Positions 35,655 through 44,372 of a stretch of DNA of 64,000 nt are shown in pieces (the stretch's first letter is position 1; each line of letters starts with the position of its first letter). The stretch spans positions 2,852,001-2,916,000 of the forward strand of contig NZ_VFOX01000001.1 of assembly GCF_006716345.1 (NCBI RefSeq), read 5' to 3'. Origin of the DNA: Microbacterium saperdae. GTDB lineage: Bacteria > Actinomycetota > Actinomycetes > Actinomycetales > Microbacteriaceae. Below the pieces are notes generated by a model that saw only the letters and a list, made by a program, of their open reading frames with translations, did not search any database and was not told where the DNA came from. The translations under genes and the position numbers were made by a program.

Positions 35655-35780
35655 GCCTCTTCTGAGAAGGTTTCTCCGCATTGATCCCCGAAATCACGCG
35701 GATCACGGCGTCTCGTTGTGCAACTGTGACCAATCTGCGGCTTTCTGCGCATGTATGCCGTGTTCGTTCCGCGAGTGTGC

Positions 35781-35786
35781 TAAATA
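35781..35786 (+). promoter_or_regulatory. Probable -10 box of the leaderless DeoR gene
   Basis: TAAATA lies seven bases before the ATG at 35794. Confidence 0.45.
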
Positions 35787-35793
35787 TGACTGC

Positions 35794-36600
35794 ATGGACG
35801 CATCAGGACCGGCACAACGACGTCGCCTCCCGGCGGGCAGGAAAGCGGATCTCGCCACCTACGTCGAACAGACGGGGCAGGTGACGGTCAGCGATCTCGC
35901 CGAGCACTTCGGGGTCTCGATCGACACGATCCGCAGGGACCTCGACCAGCTCGATCGCGAAGGCGTGCTCGTGCGCACGCATGGCGGAGCGGTCAGCGCG
36001 GCGAGCGGTCCGCTCAAGGACCGCGGCCTCGACGTGCGCATGCGCGTGCAGACCGAGGAGAAGGAACGGATCGCCCGCATCGCCGCCGGCCTCGTGGAGG
36101 ACGGCTCCGTCATCATGATGAACGCCGGAACGACGACGCTCGCCGTCACGCGCGCGTTGCGCAATCACCAGGACCTGACGATCGCGACCAACAACCTCCG
36201 CATCCCTGCGGAGATCGCCCCCTCGGCGTTCCGCGACCTGTATGTGTTCGGCGGCGCCGTGCGCTCCATCACCCAGGCCACCACGGGGCCGGTGACGTTC
36301 ACCATGACGCCCGGCGGTCCCGAGGTTGACATCCGGTGCGATCTCGCCCTGATCGCGGTCGGCGCGGTCGACGAGGCCGGATACTCGGCGTCAAATCTCG
36401 GAGACGCCGCGATGATGTCGGAGATGATGCAACGGGCGGAGCGCACCGCGATCCTCGCCGACTCCTCGAAGCTCGGACGACGCTTCTTCGCCCAGATCGC
36501 ACATCTGGACCGGGCCGACTACCTCATCACCGATGCTCCCCCGCCCCCGCGCATTGCTGCGGCGCTCGCGCAGGCCGACGTGCAGGTGCTCACGCCGTAG
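35794..36600 (+). CDS. DeoR/GlpR-family transcriptional regulator
   Basis: A 268-residue repressor-type protein. The N-terminal helix-turn-helix is VTVSDLAEHFGVSIDTIRRD followed by VLVRTHGGAV, the family signature. The C-terminal DeoRC domain has the sugar-phosphate pocket pattern IMMNAGTTTLAVTRAL. The gene is divergent from the sugar operon with 234 bp between starts, so it probably senses a phosphorylated intermediate produced by the kinase in that operon. TAAATA seven bases before the ATG suggests a leaderless message. Confidence 0.92.
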   Translation: MDASGPAQRRRLPAGRKADLATYVEQTGQVTVSDLAEHFGVSIDTIRRDLDQLDREGVLVRTHGGAVSAASGPLKDRGLDVRMRVQTEEKERIARIAAGLVEDGSVIMMNAGTTTLAVTRALRNHQDLTIATNNLRIPAEIAPSAFRDLYVFGGAVRSITQATTGPVTFTMTPGGPEVDIRCDLALIAVGAVDEAGYSASNLGDAAMMSEMMQRAERTAILADSSKLGRRFFAQIAHLDRADYLITDAPPPPRIAAALAQADVQVLTP

Positions 36601-36696
36601 CGAGTCGGCGGGACCTCGGAGTTCTGCGGCATCCAGGACCGATCGCGCGGTTCCGGTCCGAGGTCTCGCCGATCTCCGCCCCCTCGCAGACGACGA

Positions 36697-36724
36697 AGGC
36701 CGCCGGGATCACTCCCGGCGGCCT
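36697..36724. terminator. Bidirectional terminator between deoR-type gene and nuclease gene
   Basis: AGGCCGCCGGG (36697-36707) and CCCGGCGGCCT (36714-36724) are perfect 11-base inverted copies with a six-base loop, between convergent genes. Confidence 0.85.
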
Positions 36725-36748
36725 CTGCCGTGCTGTCCTACGAGGGCA

Positions 36749-39700
36749 TCAGAACCATCGGGTGAGCAGATCCCAGAGCCAGTCGAGGATCGCGCCGATG
36801 ATGCCGCCGGGACGGTTCACGGTGACCGTGGCGGTCGCCGCATCTCCGTCGGCCTGCGCCACCGAGACGGTGTACTTGCCGGATGGTGCGCTCTTCGGCA
36901 CGGTGACCGAGGTCGAGAACTTCCCGTCCGCACCCACCTGGGCGGTGCCGACCTCGACCGGCTTGCCCTTCTTGGGCTGGAGCTCGATCGTCACGGTCTC
37001 GCCCGCCACGTAACCTTCGCCGGTGATCTGCAGCTTCTTGCCCGCCGTCACCTTCGAGGATCCGAGCGCGATCGTGCCCGCGAACGCCTCTTCGCCGGCG
37101 ATCGTGAACGGCACCTGCACGGTGGTCCCCGTACCCGCGACCGCGACGGTGAGCTGCTGCTCCCCGAAGACGCCCGAAGGGACAGTGAACGTCAGGCTCG
37201 CACGCCCGCCTTCATCCGTCGTGTCGACGACGGCGGGGTCGACCGCGCCGGTCGCGAGCTGTGTGTCGCCCAGCGAGAGCGTCACCGCCCCCGGTGCCGG
37301 CTCACCCGCGCTGAACGCCAGCGAGGAGAGGGCGACCGTCACCTGGTCACCGGCGCTGTAGCCGTCGGCATCCGCCGGGCTGACCGTCACACCGACCGCG
37401 CGCTGGGTGTAGTCCGGAGCGGCGGTCTTGTTCGCGTCGAACCAGTCGACCATCGACTGCAGATCGATCTTCCCCGTGTCGCGCTTGCCCGTTCCCTCCT
37501 TGAAGGTGAAGAAGTTGTCTCCACCGGCGGCGAGGAACGAGTTGGCTGCGACCGTGTAGTTCGCCGCCGGATCGATCGCGGTGCCGTCGAGCGTGATCGA
37601 CGTGATGCGCGAACCCTGCGCCGCCGCGGGGTCGTAGGTGTACACCAGGCCCTCCGAGACGCCGAGCTTGAGGAACGGACGAGCCGAACCCGCCGGCTGC
37701 CACTGCTCCTCCAGCACACCCTTCAGCTGCGCGCCCGTGAGCGTCAGCGTGACCAGCGTGTTGGCGAACGGCTGGACCGTCGCCGCCTCGCGGTAGGTCA
37801 CGTTGCCGTCGGGGTCGGATGCTCCGGCCGAGGCGTAGGTGAGGTTCGCGCGGATGCCGCCCGGGTTCATCAGGGCGATGTCCGCCCCGGTGGACCACTG
37901 CTGCACGTCGGCCACGAAGTTGCCGATCGTGGACTCGCCTCCGCGGTTCTCCGTCTTGCCATCGCTCTGACGCGCGCGGTTGAAGTCGGCCGAGATGTCG
38001 CCGACCTTGATCGCACCGAGCACGTCGGCCTCGGCCTTCGCCTTCGCGACGATCTCCGCGACCTCCGGCACTGCGGGATACAGCGGCTTGCCGGCGGCCG
38101 TGAGGGGCTTGATCTCGTTGGTGATCGAGAGCAGCTCCTTCGTCTTCGGGTCGACCTGCAGGTTCATCAGCCCCAGGTTCTCGCCGTACTGACCGGCCGA
38201 GACGACCGGTCGGCCGTCGATGACGTGGTTGTAGGCGAGGTGGGTGTGCGCCGAGACGATCGCGTCGACATCCTGGTCGACGCCGTAGACGATCTCGCCG
38301 AGCGGCGAGTCCTCGGTGATGCTGGAGAGCTCGACACTCGCCGCGCCCTCATGCACCAGCAGGATGATGACATCCGCCTCGCCGTTGGACTCGTCGCCGT
38401 CACGCAGATCATCGGCCACCGTGTTCACGGAGTCGACGATGCTGCGCACCTCGAGGTCGGCGATGCCCTCCGGGGACACCAGCGAGTCGAGGTCTTCCGT
38501 CACCGCTCCGATGAAGCCGACCTTCACGCCGTCGAGCTCCTTGACCCAGGCCGGTGCGAGCGCGGGCTCGCCGGTCTCGGTCAGGAACACGTTCGAGGAG
38601 ATGTACTCCCAGTCCGCGCGGTCCTGCACGCGATCGCGCAGATCCTCCCAGCCCTGGTCGAACTCGTGGTTGCCCGCCGCGCTCACATCGAGCCCGGCCG
38701 CGTTCAACGCGTCGATCGTGGGGTTGTCGTCGTTGATGAACGAGGTGAACGTCGAAGCGCCGATCAGGTCGCCGGCTCCGGCGAAGATCGTGTTCGGGTT
38801 CTGCTCCCGGAACTGCTTCACGGCCCCGGCCACGACGGCTGCTCCGGCGGCCGCGCCATCCGCCTCGATCCGACCGTGGAAGTCGTTGATCGTGACGACG
38901 TCGATGCTCACCGGCGGGATCTCCGAGGAGACGCCGACGATGATCGGGTCGTGGTCGCTGGACCGGAACGGCGTACCCGCCTCGGTGGCGCCGAACGCGT
39001 ACCCGCGGTCGCTCCACTCGGGGGAGTTGATCGTCCAGACGCCCGCTCCGGTGATCGACGACGCCAGCGAGGGCGAGGCGATCACGTGGTCGAGTGAGCC
39101 GAGCTCACCGTCGAACGAGTAGGTGTACTGCCCGTCGGCCTTGTCGGCGACGAGGTCGCTCCACCCGTTCGAGGTGAAGACGTCGATCGGGTCTTCCTTG
39201 CCATAGGCGTTGAAGTCGCCGATGAGCAGGGTGTCGCTGGACCCCGAGCTCTCTTCCAGCTCCTCGGTGAACGCGAGGATCGCATTGGCCTGAGCCACGC
39301 GGTCAGCGTTGAAGAAGCCCTGTCCGTCGGCCGGCTCCGCCCCCGCACCCGTGGGCGGCGACTTCGACTTCAGGTGGTTCGCGACCACGTTCACGATGCG
39401 TCCGTCGATGTCGAAGGCCTGGGCGATCGGCTCGCGGGCGTTGCCCCAGACCGTCTCGTCGGTGACCGTCGCGCTGTCGCCGACCGGCGAGACCGCGTCC
39501 TTCTTGTAGATGATCGCGTTCGTGATGTAGTCGGTGGTCGCCGCATCGTTCAGCGCCTCCGGCGTGGGCACGTACGCCCAGACCTCGCTGCCCGCCGCGT
39601 CGTTCAGGCCGTCGACGAGATCCGCCAGCGCGGTGTCGATCGGCTTCCCGAGCTTGACCGAGTTCTCGATCTCCATGAGCGAGACGATCTCGGCGTCGAG

Positions 39701-40969
39701 TCCGTTGATCGCCGCGACGATCTTCGACTTCTGGATCGCGAACTGCGCGGCATTCGCCGCCCCCCGCGCATCCGGGTTCTCGGACTTCAGGGTCGTGAAG
39801 TAGTTGTAGACGTTGAACGACGCGACCTGCGCGTCGCCGCCGACCTCCGGTGCGGAATCGGTGCGCGGGTTGGTCGCCTCGAACCCGGCCTTCAGATCTG
39901 CCGACGACGAGTCGTCGATCGGCACGATCGGCTGCAGACGCCAGTCGTCGAAGCCCCACTGCAGGATGTAGCCGCTGTCGCTGAAGTCGACGACGTCGCC
40001 GTTGCGGACCACCGCGTCCTTCGTGAAGTAGGGCTGGTCGCCGGTGTGGGCGTTGTTGTTGACCTGCAGCGACCACCCGTCATCCAGGAAGATGCGGTTC
40101 GCACGGTTGGCCGCAGCGATCGCCGCCGCGTCGTCTCCGGGGCGCGTGGTCTCGGTGCTCTTGACGTTGAGGTCCTCGCCGGCGTTCAGCCAGAGCGTGC
40201 CGAAGTTGTAGAGCTGGTGGCTGGACGCGAGTCGGTAGGTGCCTGCAGGAGCGACGAGCATGTTCTCGTACTGCTCTCGGTCGGCGCCGACCACGGTGTC
40301 GGGGAGCGGAGTGGGCTCCGGTACGCCGGCCCCCACGGTGAGCACCTCGATGCCCGCCAGTGCGGTGGGGCCGACCTGCGTCTGGCCGAAGTACTCGCTG
40401 ACCTTGCCGGTGACGGAGATCAGGTCACCGATCTCGAGCGTCGGAGCGAGCGCGTTCAGGAACACGAAGATGCCGTCGGATGCACCGGGCGTCGCATCGG
40501 TCGCGCCACCCGAACCCTGCGTCTGGATCACGATGCCCTTGTAACCACCCGTGCGGTAGTCCGCGGTGACGACCCCCTCGACCGTGACGGTCTGGCCGTT
40601 GACCGGCGAGGTGGCTCCGGTGCCCTGCACCTCGGCGATCGTGTGCGTGGCGGGCGTCGCGGCGACCGCCACGTCCTCCGCCGGCGCCGCGGGTACCTCT
40701 TCCGCTGGCGCGTCCTCTGCAGGTGCCTCCTCGACGGGAGCCGCGGGAGCCTCCTCCTCGGGGGCGGGCGTCTCCGGGGCGGGCGTCTCCGTCGTGGTGG
40801 CGCTGGAACCGTCCACGGGCTCCTCCGCGGCGAGCGCGGGCATGGCGCCGAGCGTGCCGAAGGCGAGCGCGGCTGCGGTGGTCAACGCGAGTGCGCCGAT
40901 GCGCCCCCGCTTCCGGTGTGCGGACGAACCGAGGCCCTCGCGGGCGTCGTCGTCGGGGGCGTGCATCAT
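36749..40969 (-). CDS. Giant secreted ExeM/NucH-type endonuclease fused to 5'-nucleotidase
   Basis: A 1406-residue exported protein. A signal peptide ends near ALAAEEP and is followed by an Ala/Pro/Glu-rich linker. Next is an OB-fold-like module (HTIAEVQGTGATSPVNGQTV). An endonuclease/exonuclease/phosphatase domain follows at about 365-680 (VNVVANHLKSKSP, LLIGDFNAYGKEDP, SSDHDPIIVG). Then a calcineurin-type 5'-nucleotidase (TINDFHGRIE, AAGNHEFDQGW, SAHTHLAYNH) with its C-terminal domain (NPGGIRANLTY). Two Ig-like modules and a short tail ending LWDLLTRWF complete it. Together these could turn extracellular DNA into nucleosides and phosphate. No LPXTG motif is present. Confidence 0.9.
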   Translation of the reverse strand: MMHAPDDDAREGLGSSAHRKRGRIGALALTTAAALAFGTLGAMPALAAEEPVDGSSATTTETPAPETPAPEEEAPAAPVEEAPAEDAPAEEVPAAPAEDVAVAATPATHTIAEVQGTGATSPVNGQTVTVEGVVTADYRTGGYKGIVIQTQGSGGATDATPGASDGIFVFLNALAPTLEIGDLISVTGKVSEYFGQTQVGPTALAGIEVLTVGAGVPEPTPLPDTVVGADREQYENMLVAPAGTYRLASSHQLYNFGTLWLNAGEDLNVKSTETTRPGDDAAAIAAANRANRIFLDDGWSLQVNNNAHTGDQPYFTKDAVVRNGDVVDFSDSGYILQWGFDDWRLQPIVPIDDSSSADLKAGFEATNPRTDSAPEVGGDAQVASFNVYNYFTTLKSENPDARGAANAAQFAIQKSKIVAAINGLDAEIVSLMEIENSVKLGKPIDTALADLVDGLNDAAGSEVWAYVPTPEALNDAATTDYITNAIIYKKDAVSPVGDSATVTDETVWGNAREPIAQAFDIDGRIVNVVANHLKSKSPPTGAGAEPADGQGFFNADRVAQANAILAFTEELEESSGSSDTLLIGDFNAYGKEDPIDVFTSNGWSDLVADKADGQYTYSFDGELGSLDHVIASPSLASSITGAGVWTINSPEWSDRGYAFGATEAGTPFRSSDHDPIIVGVSSEIPPVSIDVVTINDFHGRIEADGAAAGAAVVAGAVKQFREQNPNTIFAGAGDLIGASTFTSFINDDNPTIDALNAAGLDVSAAGNHEFDQGWEDLRDRVQDRADWEYISSNVFLTETGEPALAPAWVKELDGVKVGFIGAVTEDLDSLVSPEGIADLEVRSIVDSVNTVADDLRDGDESNGEADVIILLVHEGAASVELSSITEDSPLGEIVYGVDQDVDAIVSAHTHLAYNHVIDGRPVVSAGQYGENLGLMNLQVDPKTKELLSITNEIKPLTAAGKPLYPAVPEVAEIVAKAKAEADVLGAIKVGDISADFNRARQSDGKTENRGGESTIGNFVADVQQWSTGADIALMNPGGIRANLTYASAGASDPDGNVTYREAATVQPFANTLVTLTLTGAQLKGVLEEQWQPAGSARPFLKLGVSEGLVYTYDPAAAQGSRITSITLDGTAIDPAANYTVAANSFLAAGGDNFFTFKEGTGKRDTGKIDLQSMVDWFDANKTAAPDYTQRAVGVTVSPADADGYSAGDQVTVALSSLAFSAGEPAPGAVTLSLGDTQLATGAVDPAVVDTTDEGGRASLTFTVPSGVFGEQQLTVAVAGTGTTVQVPFTIAGEEAFAGTIALGSSKVTAGKKLQITGEGYVAGETVTIELQPKKGKPVEVGTAQVGADGKFSTSVTVPKSAPSGKYTVSVAQADGDAATATVTVNRPGGIIGAILDWLWDLLTRWF

Positions 40970-41053
40970 GCGGGCGGTCTCCTCGACATCGTGGATTTCG
41001 GTGACGACGTGCCCTCGTGGGGCGTGTCGCGCGGTACCCCCAGGACCGGCCGG

Positions 41054-41100
41054 GGAGCACGCATTGCTCCGAGCCTATGGATCTGCTGCGACATCCTCAA
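41054..41100 (-). promoter_or_regulatory. Promoter of the secreted nuclease gene with hairpin at +1
   Basis: On the minus strand TTGAGG (41100-41095), a 17-base spacer and TAGGCT (41077-41072) form a good sigma-A-type promoter. GGAGCA/TGCTCC (41054-41059 and 41065-41070) forms a small palindrome at the predicted transcript start. The remaining intergenic DNA to 41199 shows nothing else I recognise. Confidence 0.6.
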
Positions 41101-41199
41101 TGGTGTTTGCCGATTGGTCACCGAGTGCTCACCGGCCTCGGCCGCGCAGCAACGTGCGGAGACGACCCGCTCATCAGCGCAGATCAGCGGCGAAAACCG

Positions 41200-41997
41200 T
41201 CAGACGGATGCGGCCTGCGCGTCCTCGAACTCCTCGACCTCGCGCTCCCACGCGTCCTTGGCCAGGCGATACCAGAGATAGAACGCGAAACCGGCGAAGA
41301 TCGCCCATTCGACCGCGTAGAAGATGTTCAGCCAGTTGACCGGCGACAGCTCCTCGGGGGCAGGGGAATCGATGTCGTCGAGACCCGCGAGCGCGGTCGA
41401 CGAGGCCAGATACGGGCGGTAGACGTCGAGTTCCTCGATGTCGTGCCAGCGGCTGAGGAGCGCCGCCGTCGACATCCGATCCATCCGTTCCGGCTCCGCG
41501 TGCGGAGGAACTCCAGGCCCCTCATCCGAGATGATGCGACCGCTGATGCTCACCTCTGCGCCGTCGGCCTCATCGTTCAGCGCCGCGGCCGCTGCGTCCG
41601 CCGACGCGCGATCGGGAGCCCATCCGACGGCCACGGCGATCGACGTGCGCTCGGCGACGCGCAGCTGGCCGGTGACCCAGTACCCCTCGATGCCGTCGTT
41701 GAACCGGTGCGAGACCACGAGGAAGTCGTCCGCGATCCACGTCCCGGCGGTTTCGACACGCTGACCCACCAGCGGCTCGGGCAGGTACTCTCCCGGCTCG
41801 AGCACATCGGTGAGCGGTTGCACCTGCTCCGTCACCCCGGCGGGCGGAGGATCCGTCTCGATCGCCCGTTCGAGCTGCCACTGTCCGAGCCACGCGAACA
41901 CACCGGCCACCACGAGGCACAGCAGCAGCATCCCGATCCAGCGTCTGCGCAGCATCACCTCACGCAGGGTGGGCGGGAACAGCGAAGGGGATGTCAC
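41200..41997 (-). CDS. SURF1-family cytochrome oxidase assembly protein
   Basis: A 265-residue protein with two membrane helices, one near the N-terminus (WIGMLLLCLVVAGVFAWLG followed by the family motif QWQLERA) and one near the C-terminus (NIFYAVEWAIFAGFAFYLWYR). SURF1 proteins assist haem-copper oxidase assembly. The C-terminal tail is acidic and short, unlike the long disordered tail of some actinobacterial homologues. The GTG at 41997 starts 17 bases after the guaB3 stop, so the two are probably co-transcribed; spacing to a GAAGG site is long, so the start is uncertain. Confidence 0.85.
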   Translation of the reverse strand: MTSPSLFPPTLREVMLRRRWIGMLLLCLVVAGVFAWLGQWQLERAIETDPPPAGVTEQVQPLTDVLEPGEYLPEPLVGQRVETAGTWIADDFLVVSHRFNDGIEGYWVTGQLRVAERTSIAVAVGWAPDRASADAAAAALNDEADGAEVSISGRIISDEGPGVPPHAEPERMDRMSTAALLSRWHDIEELDVYRPYLASSTALAGLDDIDSPAPEELSPVNWLNIFYAVEWAIFAGFAFYLWYRLAKDAWEREVEEFEDAQAASV

Positions 41998-42014
41998 GGT
42001 GTCGAGCGCGGCCT

Positions 42015-43130
42015 TCAGGCCTCGTACGGGGCCAGCACGACCTCGACCCGCTGGAACTCCTTGAGGTCGGAGTAGCCGGTGGTCGCCATGGACTTGCGCA
42101 GCGCGCCGATCAGGTTCGCGGTGCCGTCCGCGACGGGAGCAGGGCCGTAGAGGATCTCTTCGAGCGTGCCGATGCCGCCGACGTGCACACGGTGTCCCCG
42201 GGGCAGCTTGGGGTGGTGCGCCTCGGGGCCCCAGTGGAAGCCGCGACCCGGCGCATCCGTCGCGCGGGCGAGCGCGACACCGAGCATGACGGCGTCCGCT
42301 CCCATCGCGAGCGCCTTGACGATGTCGCCGGACGTGCCGACGCCGCCGTCGGCGATCACGTGCACGTAGCGTCCGCCGGACTCGTCGAGGTAGTCACGGC
42401 GCGCGGCGGCGACATCCGAGACCGCGGTGGCCATCGGTGCGTGGATGCCGAGGGTCGCGCGCGTCGTCGACGCCGCTCCTCCGCCGAAGCCGACGAGGAC
42501 TCCGGCCGCTCCCGTGCGCATCAGGTGCAGAGCGGCGGTGTAGGTCGCCGCTCCTCCCACGATCACGGGCACGTCGAGGTCGTAGATGAACTTCTTCAGG
42601 TTCAGGGGCTCGGCGACGCTGGACACGTGCTCGGCCGACACCGTGGTACCGCGGATGACGAACAGATCGACCCCGGCGGCGGCGACGGTGTCGTAGAACT
42701 CCTGGGTGCGCTGCGGCGTCAGAGACCCGGCGACCGTGACACCGGCCTCACGGATCTCGGCGAGGCGGCGTGTGATCAGCTCCGGCTTGATCGGCTCGGA
42801 GTACAGCTCCTGCATGCGCACGGTCGCCTGACCGTCGTCGAGCCCGGCGATCTCCGCGAGCAGCGGCTCCGGGTCCTCGTAGCGGGTCCACAGGCCTTCG
42901 AGGTCGAGGACCCCGAGTCCGCCCAGCTGCCCGAGCATGATCGCCGTCTGCGGGCTCACGACGGAGTCCATCGGCGCGCCCAGCACCGGGATGCCGAAGC
43001 CGAAGGCGTCGATCGTCCATGCGGTCGACACGTCCTCCGGGTTGCGCGTGCGCCGCGACGGCACCACCGCGATGTCGTCGAACGTGTACGCACGTCGTGC
43101 GCGCTTTCCTCGGCCGAGCTCGATCTCCAT
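42015..43130 (-). CDS. guaB3: GuaB3-family IMP dehydrogenase-related protein
   Basis: A 371-residue TIM-barrel protein. MEIELGRGKRARRAYTFDD, the segment VPVIVGGAATYTAALHLM and the C-terminal TTGYSDLKEFQRVEV are typical of actinobacterial GuaB3. It has no CBS domains. The loop corresponding to the catalytic-cysteine loop of GuaB (GSICTTR) reads GFGGGAASTTRATLG, and the whole protein contains no cysteine. It therefore cannot use the usual thioimidate mechanism of IMP dehydrogenase or GMP reductase. ATG 43130 is preferred over GTG 43136 by spacing to GGACGG. Operon with SURF1. Confidence 0.87.
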   Translation of the reverse strand: MEIELGRGKRARRAYTFDDIAVVPSRRTRNPEDVSTAWTIDAFGFGIPVLGAPMDSVVSPQTAIMLGQLGGLGVLDLEGLWTRYEDPEPLLAEIAGLDDGQATVRMQELYSEPIKPELITRRLAEIREAGVTVAGSLTPQRTQEFYDTVAAAGVDLFVIRGTTVSAEHVSSVAEPLNLKKFIYDLDVPVIVGGAATYTAALHLMRTGAAGVLVGFGGGAASTTRATLGIHAPMATAVSDVAAARRDYLDESGGRYVHVIADGGVGTSGDIVKALAMGADAVMLGVALARATDAPGRGFHWGPEAHHPKLPRGHRVHVGGIGTLEEILYGPAPVADGTANLIGALRKSMATTGYSDLKEFQRVEVVLAPYEA

Positions 43131-43205
43131 GGTCACCCGTCCAGCCTACCCGGGAGCCGAGCGGTGCGATGGCTGGGAGACTGGATCCGATACCGGGAGG
43201 CGTGC

Positions 43206-44294
43206 ATGAGGACGGATGCTGTGGATGTCGCCGTGGTCGGCGGCGGCGTGATGGGGCTCGCGACGGCCTGGGAGCTGACGCGGCGCGGGCTGCGCCCCGT
43301 GGTGCTGGAGCGCTTCGCCCGCGGCCACCACGAGGGGGCATCGCACGGGGCGACCCGCAACTTCAACAACGCCTACGACCAGGACCACTACCTCGATCTG
43401 CTGGTGCGCGCACGGGCCGGGTGGGACGCGCTCGGCGAGGTCGACGGCGCACCGCTGCTGCGGCTGCACGGTCTCGTCACGCACGGAGACGTCGATGTCG
43501 CCGCGGTGCGTCAGGGCCTCGACGCGCGGGGCATCCCCGCCGAGCTGATCTCCGCCGCCGACGCGAGCAGGCGCTGGCCCGGGATGCGCTTCGAGGGCGA
43601 CATCCTGTGGTCGTCCGATGCGGGCGTGGTGCGGGCGGCCGATGCCCTCCGCGAGCTGGAGCGACGGATCCTCGCCGCCGGCGGGCAGGTGCGGTGGAGC
43701 ACTCCGGTCGCCCACATCGGCGAGACGCCGGACGGTGCGGTGGTGGAGCTCGCGGACGGCACGCGGCTCCGTGCCGACACGGTGGTCGTCACCGCCGGCG
43801 CCTGGACGAGCCGTCTCCTGTCACGGTTCGGACTCCCGGCTCTCACCGTCACGGAGGAGACACCGGCGCATTTCCAGCCCCGCACGGACGCCACCTGGCC
43901 TTCGTTCAACCACTACACCGACCCCGCGCTCTTCCCCGCGACGGTGTACGGGATGCCCACCCCCGGCAAGGGGGTGAAGGTCGGCTTCCACCTGGTGGGC
44001 GACGAGGTCGACCCCGACGCGCGCCCGCATCTCCCGACCCATCAGGAGGCTCTCGCCGCCTACGTGCGGGAGTGGATGCCGGGTCTGGAGTCCGAGAGCG
44101 CGGCACCGATCAGCTGCACGTACACCTCGACCGCCGACGGCACGTTCGTGCTCGACCGCCGCGGCCGCGTCGTGGTCGGCGCCGGGTTCTCGGGGCACGG
44201 CTTCAAGTTCGCCACCGGCATCGGGGCCGAGCTGGCCGACCTCGCGCTCGACCCCTCGGCCCGTGCCGCCGAGCCGTTCCGCCTCGACCCCTGA
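43206..44294 (+). CDS. FAD-dependent amine oxidase, sarcosine oxidase/MTOX-like
   Basis: A 362-residue flavoprotein of the DAO family. The nucleotide fold is VDVAVVGGGVMGLATAWELT. The next segment GASHGATRNF matches the covalent-flavin/substrate region of monomeric sarcosine oxidases, and the C-terminal FAD motif is VVVGAGFSGHGFKFATGIG. Such enzymes oxidise N-methyl amino acids to formaldehyde, glycine-type products and hydrogen peroxide; the exact amine is unknown. GGGAGG lies six bases before the ATG. The gene diverges from guaB3. Confidence 0.87.
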   Translation: MRTDAVDVAVVGGGVMGLATAWELTRRGLRPVVLERFARGHHEGASHGATRNFNNAYDQDHYLDLLVRARAGWDALGEVDGAPLLRLHGLVTHGDVDVAAVRQGLDARGIPAELISAADASRRWPGMRFEGDILWSSDAGVVRAADALRELERRILAAGGQVRWSTPVAHIGETPDGAVVELADGTRLRADTVVVTAGAWTSRLLSRFGLPALTVTEETPAHFQPRTDATWPSFNHYTDPALFPATVYGMPTPGKGVKVGFHLVGDEVDPDARPHLPTHQEALAAYVREWMPGLESESAAPISCTYTSTADGTFVLDRRGRVVVGAGFSGHGFKFATGIGAELADLALDPSARAAEPFRLDP

Positions 44295-44295
44295 T

Positions 44296-44356
44296 GTGAG
44301 GGGTCACGGCACGCCGGGCCATCGCGGCGGCGCGCGGCGCGTCGTGACCCCTCACA
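44296..44356. repeat. Long inverted repeat between convergent genes (terminator or REP-like unit)
   Basis: TGTGAGGGGTCACG (44296-44309) has a perfect inverted copy CGTGACCCCTCACA (44343-44356). The symmetry continues imperfectly inward for about 13 bases. The loop is very G+C rich. It overlaps the last bases after the oxidase stop and sits 17 bp from the ABC-F stop, so it could terminate both genes. Confidence 0.65.
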
Positions 44357-44372
44357 CGGCACGTGCAGGCGT

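Noticed and set aside
36749..40969. Possibility that the giant nuclease gene is a defence system component
   Set aside because: It has a signal peptide and nutrient-type nuclease/nucleotidase domains; no restriction, toxin or immunity partner is adjacent.
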